Below, one piece after another: positions 20,428-31,057 of a DNA stretch of 64,000 nucleotides. A program made the position numbers and the translations under genes. The notes beneath the pieces are model-generated. The model was not told the DNA's origin. It searched no databases and was given only the letters and a program-made list of their open reading frames with translations. Numbering within the stretch: the first letter of the stretch is position 1; each line of letters starts with the position of its first letter. The stretch comes from Ostrinia nubilalis (taxonomy: Eukaryota > Arthropoda > Insecta > Lepidoptera > Crambidae): contig NC_087117.1 of NCBI RefSeq assembly GCF_963855985.1, positions 1,563,001 to 1,627,000 of the forward strand. The letters are read 5' to 3'.

Positions 20428-20675
20428 CCTCCTCCCCTCACTCCGACAACATTTTTTGAATGGACTATTTACACGTATTTGTGCAGCAGTGACGTTATTT
20501 TGCCTCCGGATTTTAGTCGTGCCGACAGTGGAAACAGTTATCCAGATAACAACGACTATAGCCGTTATTATAACTGTCACTGGAGTTTTCGTTTTCCATC
20601 TGGAAACTCGGTATGTAATTACTACTTCGAGCATCTAAATTATGTAGTTGACTGCGACAACTTTCGGGGCATTAG
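20428..20675 (+). pseudogene. Candidate chitin-binding (CBM14/peritrophin-A) domain exon or remnant
   Basis: The open frame after a stop at 20425 has no ATG before the domain. It reads SYPDNNDYSRYYNC, then 12 residues, Cys, 12 residues (NYYFEHLNYVVD), then CDNF. CBM14 domains have C-x5-C before the third-to-fourth Cys loop and C-x12-C at the end, with a YY and an aromatic at these places. The second expected Cys is Tyr (TAT) here, and the first is absent or far upstream. CAG at 20482-20484 could be an acceptor and GT at 20676 a weak donor. If real it is one exon of a secreted chitin-binding protein, decayed or divergent. Confidence 0.35.
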
Positions 20676-22025
20676 GTATTATCTTATACAGGGTAGCAGG
20701 ACAAGGTTTGGATGTTATCCGATTGCGATGCAAAAGAGGGTAATGTATATCTATGTATTCTTTTGTGATCAGATTTGTAGTATGTTAGGTTCTTCTTTTG
20801 TATACTGTAGATATTATCTTCTTTGGATGACTTTGCTAATTGCTCTCGCCAGTGACTTATTATAATTAAATCAGAGAAACAAGACATGGAAAATTGCCTT
20901 GTCTTGCAAGTATATTTTATAATTAAAGCAGGAAAATATTATTTTTTATTTGGTAAGACCCACATGATTAGAATAAAAATGATAAAGATTTAAGAGTATT
21001 TCGGAGATTTTATGTGCATGTTTAATCTTTTATATAATTTTTATTAAAATCATGATGTACAACAGTGGGGTTATCATTGAATGTCTAGTGGTATTTGAAT
21101 TTGAATTTGAAAAATCATCGCAAGATTTCCTGAAAGGTGTGCATTTTTTGCGTATGGATTTATTTTGTACCCAACGAGGGCAGGTGGGTAATATTTTTAT
21201 TTTATTTACGACGCTGAGTTCAAGTCTTTTAAGCCAACGAATTTTATTCACACTCGAACGTCGCCATTCTAATACGCCCTGTATATTGCAGCTTTCAAGG
21301 CCTGTACGTTCTGTAACTTAGTTACTGTGTTAAAGGCACAGCGAGTAGTCGACGATTCGATTACCGGTAGGTACACGGTACGTGATCCTTGCTAAATTGA
21401 TTGCGATGCCAAAGGATATTGATTTAAGCAGGCCATAATTTTTAGGTCATAATAATATGTGCGTGCATCCAGCGCCCCGATTGCGATAAATATTTTCAAC
21501 TGCAACGCGACTGGACGACGAACGAAAATCAGCTGTTTGCACAAATTCGTATCGCAGTGTCACTTTGACAGCTAGTTCTAGCGATGCTGTAATGTAAACG
21601 GAACGCAATTGATATTGACCAAGAGCATCAGTGAAAACTACTTACTTTTGACTGATTTTTGCAGTCAAGTGGTTTTGACCGATTATTGAGTTTTGACTGC
21701 AACATACACATCTCTGAAACCGTGATACTTTTATTAAGGTCATTATTTTGTCTTTACGGTCATCCATTACTCTATTTTCTCCTTAAGTTTTCCACGTTCT
21801 TTATAGGACACCCTGTATAACCTCCAATTAATATCACTATGGTAGACTAATGTCAAATGTATACAATGAGTTAATCCGACAGAAGCCTAGTTAGCTTTGA
21901 CAATGATCCTAATCAAATAATTAATGGATTACGTTGGAACTAATTTTACACCTCATTTGTTAACATCAAAGTGTGGTTGAACAATTAATATTAAATTAAT
22001 TAATTTGAATTCGGCACAGTTGAAA
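20676..22025. other. No gene recognised
   Basis: The 128-aa frame that includes the CBM14-like stretch continues to 20865 without further domain features. 21617-21715 repeats TTTTGACTG/TTTTGACC words. GACACCCTGTATAA near 21808 looks like a lone TIR end. No other support. Confidence 0.45.
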
Positions 22026-22111
22026 CCACCAACCGGCCATTGTGGAAATCATTGGGGGAGGCCTATGTTCAGCAGTGGACGTCCTGTGGCTGAAATGATG
22101 ATGATGATGAC
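22026..22111 (+). mobile_element. RTE-A LINE 3' fragment, TSD GTTGAAA
   Basis: CCACCAACCGGCCATTGTGG to a (GAT)n tail, flanked by GTTGAAA at 22019-22025 and 22112-22118. Only the last ~85 bp was inserted. Confidence 0.8.
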
Positions 22112-22230
22112 GTTGAAAAGGTGGCTGCTATGTCAGAAATGCATGTTCAAAATACAATACTTAAAAGTATATTTGTGCCTGAAAATAGATTAAAATTCTG
22201 TATGCATCTGTCTTTCAATTTCGATTTATA

Positions 22231-22362
22231 CCTGTAATTTTTTTTAACCACAACGAGGAAGCTCTTGGCCTGTATCTCACCTGATGGTAAGTGACGATCA
22301 GGCCGAAGGTGGAAGCGAGCTTCACCCGGAATCCTCAACCACGGAGGAACTGGCTATCTTAG
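22231..22362 (-). mobile_element. SINE-1 3' half
   Basis: T-run then AACCACAACGAGGAAGCTC to CTCAACCACGGAGGAACTGG; minus orientation. Confidence 0.8.
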
Positions 22363-22681
22363 CTTTTCAAATACCTCAGACATGGACTATTCTCTACATA
22401 ACAAACAAACTTACAAAACTCTCCCTTTCAATATTAATAGTATAGATTTTACGGCCATAAACTATACAGATCATGCGCTATTGTGACGTTTTTATACGTC
22501 ACTAAAACGTCGTGGTCGTAAATATATGACGTGGAAGGAATTCGGATAGTCGCTATTTTAGGTATTATTGAACTAGTTCTTTCGCGCGACTTCGCCTGCG
22601 TGCAATTTTTGACAGATTTTTGACGTTTGTCAAAAATCAAAGTTAAAAAAAGATGGTGCAACTCGGCCTTAATGTTAGAAA

Positions 22682-22892
22682 TGCGAAAGAGACTGTCTGT
22701 CAGGCTTTCACGCCTAAACCACTGAAACGATTTTGAAGAAATTTTGAGTCGTTGAGAGTTGAGATAGTTTGAGTCCCGGGAAAGGACATAGGATAGTTTT
22801 TATCCCGGTTTTTGAAACAGGGATGCGCGCGATAAAGTTTTTCTGTGACAGACAAAATTCCACGCGGGCGAAGCCGCGGGCGGAAAGCTAAT
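22682..22892 (+). mobile_element. HEL-2 Helitron-like element
   Basis: GAAATGCGAAAGAGACTGTC through GGGAAAGGACATAGGATAG to GCCGCGGGCGGAAAGCTAA. The body matches the intact copy at 25886-26112; the last base of CTAG is changed. Confidence 0.8.
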
Positions 22893-23269
22893 TTTCTATA
22901 ACTGATTAATTTAACAGTCTTTATTTGGAAAAAAAGTTAACACTCTTTGCAGACTCGATGATGATGATGATTGTGATTTATGTCATATAATCCGTTGTGC
23001 TGTATCCAAAAAAATAAATATCCTTAATTTCTTTCATTTGACTGTTGTTTCTATTAAAATATCCCTACCTATTTAGTTTTGTGACCGTAATAAATTACAG
23101 GTAAATCTTACCTTACCTCAAACGGGGTCGAAGCCTATTTCCCTCCGTGTTTGATCTCATAATTTATGTTTTGGCAACTATATTAGCGGTAAATCAACTG
23201 ACCTTTGTAACAAGCCTATAATATCCTACTAATAATATAAACTAACTGACCCGGCGAATTACGTACCGG
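22893..23269. other. No gene recognised
   Basis: AT-rich, without a named repeat. Confidence 0.5.
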
Positions 23270-23399
23270 CTATTTCTTCCGCCACTTCTTCTCAGCACCA
23301 GCCCATATGTTGTCCCGAAGTGGTGGTAGGGCAAGCTATATTTGGGACGTGTATAAGTGCCATGGAAAGGGCCTATGTACTGAATAAACTATTTTATTT
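23270..23399 (+). mobile_element. SINE-2 copy
   Basis: TTCCGCCACTTCTTCTCAGC to GGGCCTATGTACTGAATAAA. The 5' 40 bp of the family is missing. Confidence 0.8.
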
Positions 23400-23401
23400 C
23401 A

Positions 23402-23735
23402 TTTAGAAATAATGTAGAATTCTAATGGTGAAAGAATTTTTCAAATCGGTCCAGTAGTTTTAGAGCCTATTCAATACAAAAAAACAATCAAATCTTTCCC
23501 TTTCATAAATTTTAGTGCGCGCTAATCTCAGGAACTGCTAATCCAATTTGAAAAATATGTTTGTGTTGGATAGCCCATTTATCGAGGAAGGCTTTAGGCT
23601 ATATAAAATCATCCTACAGCCAATAGGGGAGGAGCAGTAACGACAAATTTTGCAAAAACGGGAAATATTATTCAAAATATTTTACTTTTATTTTACGCGT
23701 ACGACTGGTACGGCAGTCGCGGGCACAGATTTACC
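23402..23735. mobile_element. HEL-type debris
   Basis: GGTGAAAGAATTTTTCAAATC, CTCAGGAACTGCTAATCC and TTTTACGCGTACGACTGG are HEL-2 body words in mixed orientation. No intact ends; likely two overlapping fragments. Confidence 0.45.
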
Positions 23736-24027
23736 GTTATTTACAAAATTATCGTGTCCTTCACCTTTAAAAAGATACTTATTTATAATATTCATTTGTT
23801 TGCCGACAGCCCTGCATCCCCAAGGATTCATTGCCCCACCCTCCCCCCAGGGGAGAAGGGGGTAGATTTATGCCTCGCGAAATTACAGCCACTTTTATTC
23901 GGTAAGGGTGCCCTTGGTATTAAATACTATTGAAATTTAAAAGTTTTATAAACTTGCGAAAGAGGTGAAAGGGTTAACGGTTTCCGTAGTGATGAAATGG
24001 TTAAGAAAGCTTGACGATATGGTATTA

Positions 24028-24241
24028 CTAGCGGCCGCCCGCGACTTCGTACGCGTGGATCCCGTTTTACCCCCTTAGGGGCCCGTTCCCTTGGGAATTC
24101 CGGGAATTCTTTTCTTAGTGTACCTCTACGGTACCTAAGCTACGCCCCTTCCAAATTTCAAGTGCCTACGTTTAGCCGTTTAGGCTGTGCGTTGATATGT
24201 CAGTCAGTCAGTCAGTCAGTTTCTCCTTTTATATAATTTAG
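24028..24241 (-). mobile_element. HEL-1 Helitron-like element
   Basis: CTAGCGGCCGCCCGCGACTT to a CAGT-repeat and TTTATATAATTTAGAT. About 214 bp with a small internal deletion. Confidence 0.8.
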
Positions 24242-24369
24242 ATATTGTCGTCTATGGTGAGGAAGACAGTGGGCTGGAGTTTGCATCGTGCGGTCCACAC
24301 AGCTTATGACCGCAGTCTGTGGTCGCGATCCTCATCAGTGAGGGACCAAGGAAGAATGGTGAGAAGTGA

Positions 24370-24627
24370 TGCCATTCACAAACATTACTATGGGGTCTCA
24401 CAGCTCACAGTGCGTGTGAACGCAGGGTGACACACGAACCAATCACAGAGCTCTATTCAACGCTGTGCGTTCAATTTGCTGCTTCACTCTAAGCAAGCAT
24501 CGTCTGTGAATAGAGCTCTGTGATTGATTCGTGTGGCATTGAATAGAGCTGTGATTGATTCGTGTGTCACCATGTGAGTCCACGCGCACTGTGGGACCTC
24601 ATAGTAATGTTTGTGAATACGGGCAAA
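24370..24627. mobile_element. MITE-H1, rearranged with duplicated core
   Basis: It starts CATTCACAAACATTACTATG and ends GTTTGTGAATACGGGC. The TAGAGCTCTGTGATTGATTCG core appears three times in mixed orientation. The right end runs straight into AAAAGCTAG^T, a HEL-2 terminus. Confidence 0.6.
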
Positions 24628-24760
24628 AGCTAGTTTAGTAAAAAATAATTAACTTACCCGAAATAATAAGAGTCCATCCATCAGCAAATGACGAATTACC
24701 TTTAAAATAAGATTTATTGTTAAAATGTGAAAAAAGCGAACAGATTAAACAATAATTTTA

Positions 24761-25007
24761 TCTGGGGCGTAGCTACTAAGGGGCAAGGGCCCCCAAGCCC
24801 CTAAATCCTTACCAGAAAATCTCAATTGAACTGAACTTTGAAAATGTCTCCCATTTTCAAAATAAATAGAGAGAAATCCAAAAGCTGTATCAGGAGTAAG
24901 TAAGCTTTAATGTCAATAAACTTGATAAAACCTAACCAGTTTAGATTTCAGTGGGGCCCCATTTTTTTATTTGCCCCAGGACCCTTGGTTACCTAGCTAC
25001 GCCACTG
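24761..25007. mobile_element. TIR element with TGGCGTAGCTA ends
   Basis: CTGGGGCGTAGCTACTAAGG at the left and CCTAGCTACGCCACTG at the right, with a G/C-run next to each end. CAGTGGCGTA-type ends are seen in several animal DNA transposons. The 8-bp flanks are similar (AATTTTAT/ATTTTAAT) but not identical. Confidence 0.5.
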
Positions 25008-25114
25008 ATTTTAATGGGTAAATACATACGAAAATACATCTTGGGAATCGAATCCGGTTATTTAATGTAAAAAATTGACTCTGCGCGTATTTTATTATTT
25101 CAAGCTTTATATAT

Positions 25115-25300
25115 TGAATTCGCTTGTTAGTTAGTGAGGGACAAATCTTGCAACTGAATTTAAGATCAGTTCTCCTCAACCGATTGAGCTGTTTGGTATA
25201 CAAACTTACTCGTATGTAAGTACGATGACAATGCAATGTTATGGTACCATTGAGCTGGTCTGATGATGGAGTCAGGTGGTGGCCATAGGAACTCCATTAG
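25115..25300. repeat. Single-arm relative of the 5.5-kb foldback
   Basis: TTCGCTTGTTAGTTAGTG through GGTACCATTGAGCTGGTC matches 6037-6175, the inner part of the left arm. It shows that the arm sequence also occurs unpaired. Confidence 0.65.
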
Positions 25301-25320
25301 TAGTAGTGACATTTTTTTTT

Positions 25321-25637
25321 GTTTTTTATCCACTACGAGGAAGCTCTTGGCCTGTATCTCACCTGATGGTAAGTGATGATCAGGCCGAAGGTGGAAGCGA
25401 GCTTTACCCGGAATCCTCAACCACGGAGGAACTGGCTATCTTACCTCTAACTGCCGGAACACAACAATGCTGTTAACATTGTTGTTATGGCAACAGAGTT
25501 AAGTAGATGGTGGTAGCTAGCCAGGCGGACTTAGAACAAGCCCTACCACCAACCAAACCAATCTGCCCCCACTGGGAATCGAACCCGGGACCTCTGCGTC
25601 TGAAGCAGGTCGTCTTACCACTAGACCACAGAGGTGG
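25321..25637 (-). mobile_element. SINE-1, near full length
   Basis: Same order as 4744-5078, with tRNA-like head (A box TGGTCTAGTGG, B box GGTTCGATTCC on the minus strand). It has two extra T-runs at the tail side and a ~12-bp internal deletion. Confidence 0.85.
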
Positions 25638-25885
25638 TTAGATTATTACTTCAATGTCATGTCAATAATATGTCAGTTAATTGAAAAGGTGTGAACATGA
25701 GATGTAAGTAAAAGCTCTTTGGTTCGACGACCTTATTGCAAACACATTAGTAGTCAATACAGACCATTTTCGAATGCACCCGATTTTGTTTTGCTCTTCG
25801 GAAATGGGTACTGTAATGCACTGCTGGCATGCCAGGGTCAACGACTTTGGGTACGGATAGCAAAAAAACACTGAGAAAAACCTAA

Positions 25886-26112
25886 TCTATATTAATATTA
25901 TAAATGCGAGAGTAACTCTGTCTGTCTGTCTGTCTCTCTTTCACGCCTAAACCACTGAAAAGATTTTGATGAAAGGCAGGGAGATAGTTTGAGTCCCGGG
26001 AAAGGACATAGGATAGTTTTTATCCCAGTTTTTGAAACAGGGACGCGCGCGATAAAGTTTTTATGTGACAGACAGTAATTCCACGCGGACGAAGCCGCGG
26101 GCGGAAAGCTAG
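25886..26112 (+). mobile_element. HEL-2 Helitron-like element, complete
   Basis: A^TCTATATTAATATTATAAA...CGCGGGCGGAAAGCTAG^T, 227 bp, with the palindromic CCGCGG-rich word just before the 3' terminus that is typical of Helitrons. Reference copy for HEL-2. Non-coding. Confidence 0.85.
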
Positions 26113-26118
26113 TTTTGT

Positions 26119-26418
26119 TATAGATCGTTTCATCCACGAAGACGCGCCCCACCATTCTTCCGCTAATGTTTGAGTGTTATCGGTACACGCTAAATGATCC
26201 ATGAGTGCACACGCACACTACAATAATGACGCTCGGATTCATCATCATCATCTCAGCCATAGGACGTCCACTGCTGGACATAGGCCTCCCCCAATGCTTT
26301 CAATGCTGCCCGGTTGGTAGCGGCCTGACGCTCGGATTGCTCGGATCAAACTCCCCACACCCGGCGTTTCCCTCGTCTAAAAATTGGTGGGGCGCGTATT
26401 CGTGGATGAAACGATATA
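26119..26418. mobile_element. MITE-T with nested RTE-A
   Basis: TATAGATCGTTTCATCCACG and the reverse end are present. Removing 26239-26337 restores an MITE of about 200 bp like those at 8101 and 50121. Confidence 0.85.
26239..26325 (-). mobile_element. RTE-A 3' fragment inside MITE-T, 12-bp TSD
   Basis: 87 bp from (TCA)n to GGTTGGTAGCGGCC, flanked by TGACGCTCGGAT at 26227-26238 and 26326-26337. The intact MITE at 8101 is the empty site. Confidence 0.9.
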
Positions 26419-27130
26419 AACTTTACACCATAAAGTTTAATACCTAGTGGAATAGAGCAACAAATGACTGAGCGAGATGTCACTAGCAGCAACACTGTGT
26501 GATAAAAAGAGATGCGTGCAGCGTGATTCAACGTAACAGAAATGTTTATTGACAGTTCGTCAGCACTCACTGGCACTGAAAATTTGAGCTCTGGGATTTT
26601 TTCAGATTTTACGTAAGTGAAATCGTGGATTTTTAAGAGAAATGTCCTTCAGAAACGTGGTGACTAGTTCATTGATTGATTTATTGTACAAAACAGTAAA
26701 TTAATCCTGACAACTGACACACAAATGACATCCAGTGACATGCTAAAATCAGTTTCGTTCGACAGCTCGTGGTTGTTGCTTCATGAACTACACTAATAAT
26801 AAAGAGGAAAAAGATTGTTTCTTTGTTTGTTTTGAATGAACTCCGAAACTACTGAACTGTTATTAATTCTTTCTCCATTAGAATTTTATATAATTTCTGA
26901 TGAATAGGCGGTAGTTCGCCTGCTTAGCTAGTTTTAAAATATATAACATTTCCTGAGAGGAAATTTAACATGCCAGCTGCGTTGGTGAGTTAAGCAGCAC
27001 TTCTCTTTAACTTATGAGCACTTTTATGTTATGAATCATTTAAAAGAAAGAGGGGTTGTTAAGGTTAAAATTCAACTATGCTTTCGTATTCAAATAGGGA
27101 TGTTTCCTGGGTAAAAAGCAGGAGTTTGGA
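26419..27130. other. No gene; HEL-3 fragment at about 26800-26932
   Basis: TGAACTCCGAAACTACTGAA ... GATGAATAGGCGGTAGTTCG and GCTTAGCTAG^T are a HEL-3 3' end. The rest is unassigned. Confidence 0.5.
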
Positions 27131-27133
27131 TTC

Positions 27134-27417
27134 CGCCCGTATTCACAAACATTACTGAGGTCTCACAGTCCGCGTAGATGCACAGGGTTACACACGAACC
27201 AATCACAGAGCTCTATTCAACGTTGTGCGTTTGATTTGCTGCTTCACTTCTTTCGTGCGCTGCTGCTTCTCAGCATTGGCCCATTTATTGTTCCGAAGCA
27301 GTGGTAGGGTCAATACTGGGGCGTGTAAATGTGGTTTTTAAAAGCCTATTTGCAAGAATAAATGAGTTTTATGATTTTTTGTGAGTTTTTTACGCAAGTA
27401 TCGTGCGTGAACGGGCG
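27134..27417. mobile_element. MITE-H1 with nested SINE-2
   Basis: CGCCCGTATTCACAAAC and CGTGCGTGAACGGGCG ends. The element is split within GCTTCACTT/AAGCAAG by a SINE-2 at about 27250-27392 (plus strand, AATAAATGAGTTTTATG tail). Confidence 0.8.
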
Positions 27418-27834
27418 TTAGTAAGTTCTTCAGTGAAGTGACGTACGGATGCGGTGCCGCTGCGATTCCGCTGAGGCACGGTAATACTATCTATACAGTA
27501 TTCCAACTCGGCCATATTTTTGAAATAAATGTCAACAGTCGCGCGGTACGTCACAGTATGACAACATGCGATAGGGCTGCCCACCTACAGTACCCAGTTT
27601 AATTACATCTGCCTACTTACAATTTCTATCTAGTTTTGTGATTGTACTTTTTTATTTAGTTAGACAAACAAAATACTTTGTGAATGGAATAGGTTAAAAA
27701 TGTGTGTTGTTTTGTGATTAGTAGATTTAATTTATTTAAAACTACGTAAATAAATTTGAAACTTATAATCATAATGATCTGTTACGTTAATTTCGGGCGA
27801 GCGAAGTCGTGGGCAAAAGCTGGTTTAATACAAT
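27418..27834. other. No gene; HEL-2 terminus at about 27785-27822
   Basis: GGGCGAGCGAAGTCGTGGGC followed by AAAAGCTGG is a mutated HEL-2 3' end. Otherwise nothing. Confidence 0.45.
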
Positions 27835-27950
27835 ATAATTTTCATTTCAAATCAAACTGACTGAAAATGACAAATTGACTAGTTTTTGAACAATTTGACC
27901 GTAAATGACGGTCACTCAAATTCAATCAGTTTTGTCATTTTTAACACTTG
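27835..27950. repeat. TTGACC/TGACGG-rich repeat, copy 1
   Basis: CAATTTGACCGTAAATGACGG and TCATTTTTAACACT recur in copy 2 (28365-28690). Dense TTGACC and TGACTG words suggest the subterminal repeats of a DNA transposon. Confidence 0.5.
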
Positions 27951-28364
27951 GCCACCGACGTCCATTCGGCACATTCGCGACACCCCCGACTTTTGCATAC
28001 CGAGCGCATACCGAGATTTGAATTTCGAAAGAAAGTTCTCGTTTCGTCTGTTTATATGAAGTTACAATACTGTATGATATTATTACCGTGGCTGAGGTAC
28101 GCACTGCAACGTTTACCTTCTTTAACTTGTACGGATCATAATAAAGCAACAAGTAGTTCCATACCAAATATAATTAAATTAAATTAAACACATAATATGC
28201 TGACGGTACATACTCGTAGCTAGTATATAAAAGACATGTTTACAATTTAAAACCACCCGGGGTGTCCTGGCTTCATCCAACGACAAGGGAATGTGTGGTT
28301 CATTATTTATGAGACTAATATATGCGGTTGACTATACTTGCACACATTCCCCTTACTAGAGATG
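27951..28364. other. No gene recognised
   Basis: Short overlapping frames on both strands (79 and 81 aa), with no recognisable motif. Confidence 0.45.
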
Positions 28365-28690
28365 TATTAAATTGACTGAATCAGATCGGACACGATGGTC
28401 AAATACCAATGACCGGTCAAAAAGGGTCAAATTCAGTCAATTTGACTCAATATTACTGTACTACCACCGAATAATTTATTTAGGTACCCAATTTATATGC
28501 AATTTTAAATGAAGGAACGTTAAAAAAAGATCTAAAGTTAAAGTTCTAAACTATTACTGAAATCAAATTGACCGAAATTTACCGTTTTTGACAGTTTATG
28601 ACTGGTTTTTGACCATTTTTGACCAATTTGACCGTAAATGACGGTCAGTCAAATTCAGCTTTAGTCATTTTCAACACTACCCCTTACTAA
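28365..28690. repeat. TTGACC/TGACGG-rich repeat, copy 2
   Basis: About 15 copies of TTGACY/TGACCG words, including TTTTTGACCATTTTTGACC. The right end, TTTAGTCATTTTCAACACTA, is hAT-like in look, but no flanking duplication was found. Confidence 0.5.
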
Positions 28691-28912
28691 TAATAAGTTA
28701 CACGCTTGATGAACACTGTTTTAAAGTGACATTTCCCTAATAAACGTCAATTTGAAACACTGTTTAACGAGTGTGTATTTTTTATTAGCAAGGGGATATA
28801 GGCCTAGCTAGAGCTTAAGTCTTAACCACACGTACCGACTAAACGGGCGAGACAGTAAAATGTTTACTCGGTCGAGACAGTTGGGTGAGCGAGTCACAAA
28901 CCCGGGGCTTCA

Positions 28913-29079
28913 TCATCATCATCATCATTTCAGCTATAGGACGTCCACTGCTGAACATAGGCCTCCCCCAATGCTTTCCATGTTGATCGATTGGTAGCGT
29001 CCTGCGTCCAGCGCTTCCCTGCTACCTTTACGATGTCGTCGGTCCACCTTGTAGGTGGACGTCTCACGCTGCATTTTCC
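28913..29079 (-). mobile_element. RTE-A LINE 3' fragment, TSD GGGGCTTCA
   Basis: (TCA)n, CAGCTATAGGACGTCCAC to CACGCTGCATTTTCC, flanked by GGGGCTTCA at 28904-28912 and 29080-29088. Confidence 0.85.
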
Positions 29080-29116
29080 GGGGCTTCACTCAAGTGAATT
29101 TCAGCAGTGAAACTCA

Positions 29117-29262
29117 CGCCCGTATTCACAAACATTACTATGAGGTCTCACAGTGCGCGTGGATGCTCAGGGTGACACACGAACCAATCACAGAGCTCTA
29201 TTCAACGCTGTGCTTTCGATTTGCTGCTTCACTTAAGCAAGCATCGTTTGTGAATACGGGCG
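29117..29262. mobile_element. MITE-H1, well preserved
   Basis: CGCCCGTATTCACAAAC and GTTTGTGAATACGGGCG ends, 146 bp. Flanking triplets are TCA and TAA. Confidence 0.85.
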
Positions 29263-29364
29263 TAAGGATGGGCCAACCAAACAATATATTACTTTTTGAG
29301 AATACATAACAATATAATTGAAAGACCTAAATAAATACAAACAGAATATGTGTTCATGCCCACA

Positions 29365-29587
29365 ATTGGTTCGTGTGTTACCTGTGCGTCCACGCGCACT
29401 GTGAGACCTCATAGTAATGTTTGTGAATATTTGGCGTGTGATTGGTTCGTGTGTCACCCTGTGCGTCCATTCGCACTGTGAGACCTCATAGTAATGTTTG
29501 TGAATACGGGCGTGTGATTGGTCCGTGTGTCACCCTGTGCGTCCACGCGCACTGTGAGACCTCATAGCAATGTTTGTGAATACGGTA
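29365..29587. repeat. Three tandem 76-bp units derived from MITE-H1
   Basis: ATTGGTTCGTGTGTYAC begins units at 29365, 29441 and 29517. Each continues through CACTGTGAGACCTCATAG to GTTTGTGAATA. Each unit is the right half of MITE-H1 in reverse. Confidence 0.85.
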
Positions 29588-30014
29588 AGTATCATCTGGG
29601 CATCGAACCCGCGACCTATACCAAAATAAACAAAATAGAATATAAACCTACCCTACCTGTAGCCATAAAAATGTGTACTGAATTTTTCACACCCCGAACG
29701 CTATGGGACTACGTACCGACTACAGCAAGGTTTATTTTAGTTCTTATTTGGTGGTAATAAGAGTTGTTTTTCAACAAAATAGTTTGTGTTGTGTTGTACA
29801 GCAAGGTTTTATGTGAGGTCCCAAACTACGGAACCCTTTTAGCAAGAGTGCACGGACTAATATAGAAAAATAGGTGCAGTTTTTGGGTCAACTAGTTAGA
29901 GTACCGTACTTTAAAATTGTTATTTATTAATACTAATCCCACTTAATAATGTTAAAGTTTGTGATGATGTTTGTTTGTTACTTTTTCACGCAAAATCTAC
30001 TGGACGAATTTATT
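29588..30014. other. No gene recognised
   Basis: AT-rich. 29594-29615 (GGGCATCGAACCCGCGACC) resembles a tRNA T-arm fragment without the rest. Confidence 0.45.
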
Positions 30015-30106
30015 CTAGAAGAAGTGGCGGAAGAAACTCAGTCACCTTTGTCAGCCTCTTTTTCAATCATATACATCAATTTACAACTTACATGACACGT
30101 AATAAG

Positions 30107-30467
30107 TGCGAGGGCTATGATTGGTTTCTTTGCGAGATCGAATCAGAAATGAGGAGATCCGTAAACGAACTAAAGTCGCTGACATAGCCCGACGGATTAG
30201 CAAGCTGAAGTGACAATGGGCAGGGCATATAGTACGCAGAACTGACGGCCGATGGGGCAGCAAGGTTCTGGAATGGAGGCCGCGTACCGGAAAACGCAGC
30301 GTATGACGTCCACCTACAAGGTGGACCGACGACATCGTTAAGGTAGCAGGGAAGCGCTGGACGCAGGCCGCTACCAATCGATCAACATGGAAAGCATTGG
30401 GGGAGGCCTATGTTCAGTAGTGGACGTCCTATGGCTGAAATGATGATGATGATGATGATGATGATCA
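30107..30467 (+). pseudogene. RTE-A LINE, C-terminal ORF end and tail
   Basis: One of the longest RTE-A remnants. Frames carry RNEEIRKRTKVAD-like, KLK-stop-QWAGHIVRRTDGRWG and RPPTRWTDDIVKVAGKRW blocks, then QxWTSYG, a stop and (GAT)n. The codon expected to be Trp before QWAG is TGA. A 5' SINE-2 scrap (GAAGAAACTCAGTCACC) lies at 30015-30067. No catalytic domain. Confidence 0.8.
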
Positions 30468-30589
30468 ATAAATGCGAGCTAGGCAGATAAAGTACGAGTA
30501 CGTACTGGTTTGAGACCTAGAAGAGCCAATTTAATCGCCTCTATAGTCTATAGGTCTGGCGTTTAACTCATTCAGTGCTTGGGATAAGT

Positions 30590-30760
30590 GTCACGATAGC
30601 ATAACGGTGAAGGGGTCGGACTGGCCGATTCGTGATCCGGGGAACGCGGGTTCGGTCCCCGTCGCCGTTCGACTATTGTGGTGAGCTCACTCGTGATACA
30701 AGCATATTTAGCTTAGTACGAGGGGCTAACGGCAGTATTAGTAATTTGTGCAATAACAAA
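30590..30760 (+). mobile_element. SINE-3, tRNA-derived
   Basis: GATAGCATAACGGTGAAGG (A-box region) and GCGGGTTCGGTCCCCG (B-box region), followed by GTGGTGAGCTCACTCGTGA and AGCTTAGTACGAGGGGC. A reverse copy is at 51722-51885. Two copies with different flanks support a dispersed SINE. Confidence 0.65.
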
Positions 30761-30976
30761 TCTATACTTAATATTATAAATGTGAAAGTTTGTTTGGATA
30801 TCTGGATATCTGGATGTCTGGATGTTTGTTACTCTTTCACACAAAAACTACTGAATGGATTTTGATGAAACTTTACAGTATCATTGTTTATAACCCAGAA
30901 TAACATACAGGCTTTAATTTATGACGATCTGTGACAAACGAAATTTCACGCGGGTGAAGCCGCGGGCAAAAGCTAG
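30761..30976 (+). mobile_element. HEL-2 Helitron-like element, complete
   Basis: A^TCTATACTTAATATTATAAA...GCCGCGGGCAAAAGCTAG^T, 216 bp. The 5' part has four near-copies of TGGATATC/TGGATGTC. Confidence 0.85.
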
Positions 30977-31006
30977 TAATTAATAATCTTAAAAAAATAG
31001 GATTTA

Positions 31007-31057
31007 TAAGTGCCCTGGAAAGGGTCTAAGTACTGAATAAACTTTTTTTTCTTAACA
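31007..31057 (+). mobile_element. SINE-2 3' tail
   Basis: ATAAGTGCCCTGGAAAGGGT to CTGAATAAAC and a T-run. Confidence 0.6.

Noticed and set aside
20131..20634. Longest open frame (167 aa, minus strand)
   Set aside because: It runs across the right end of a TIR element and is built from its TCAAAT/CTCAAA repeats. No domain, and the opposite strand of the same stretch gives the more protein-like CBM14-type reading.
29365..29587. CRISPR-like regular repeat
   Set aside because: Three adjoining 76-bp units with no spacers, derived from a MITE in a eukaryotic genome.
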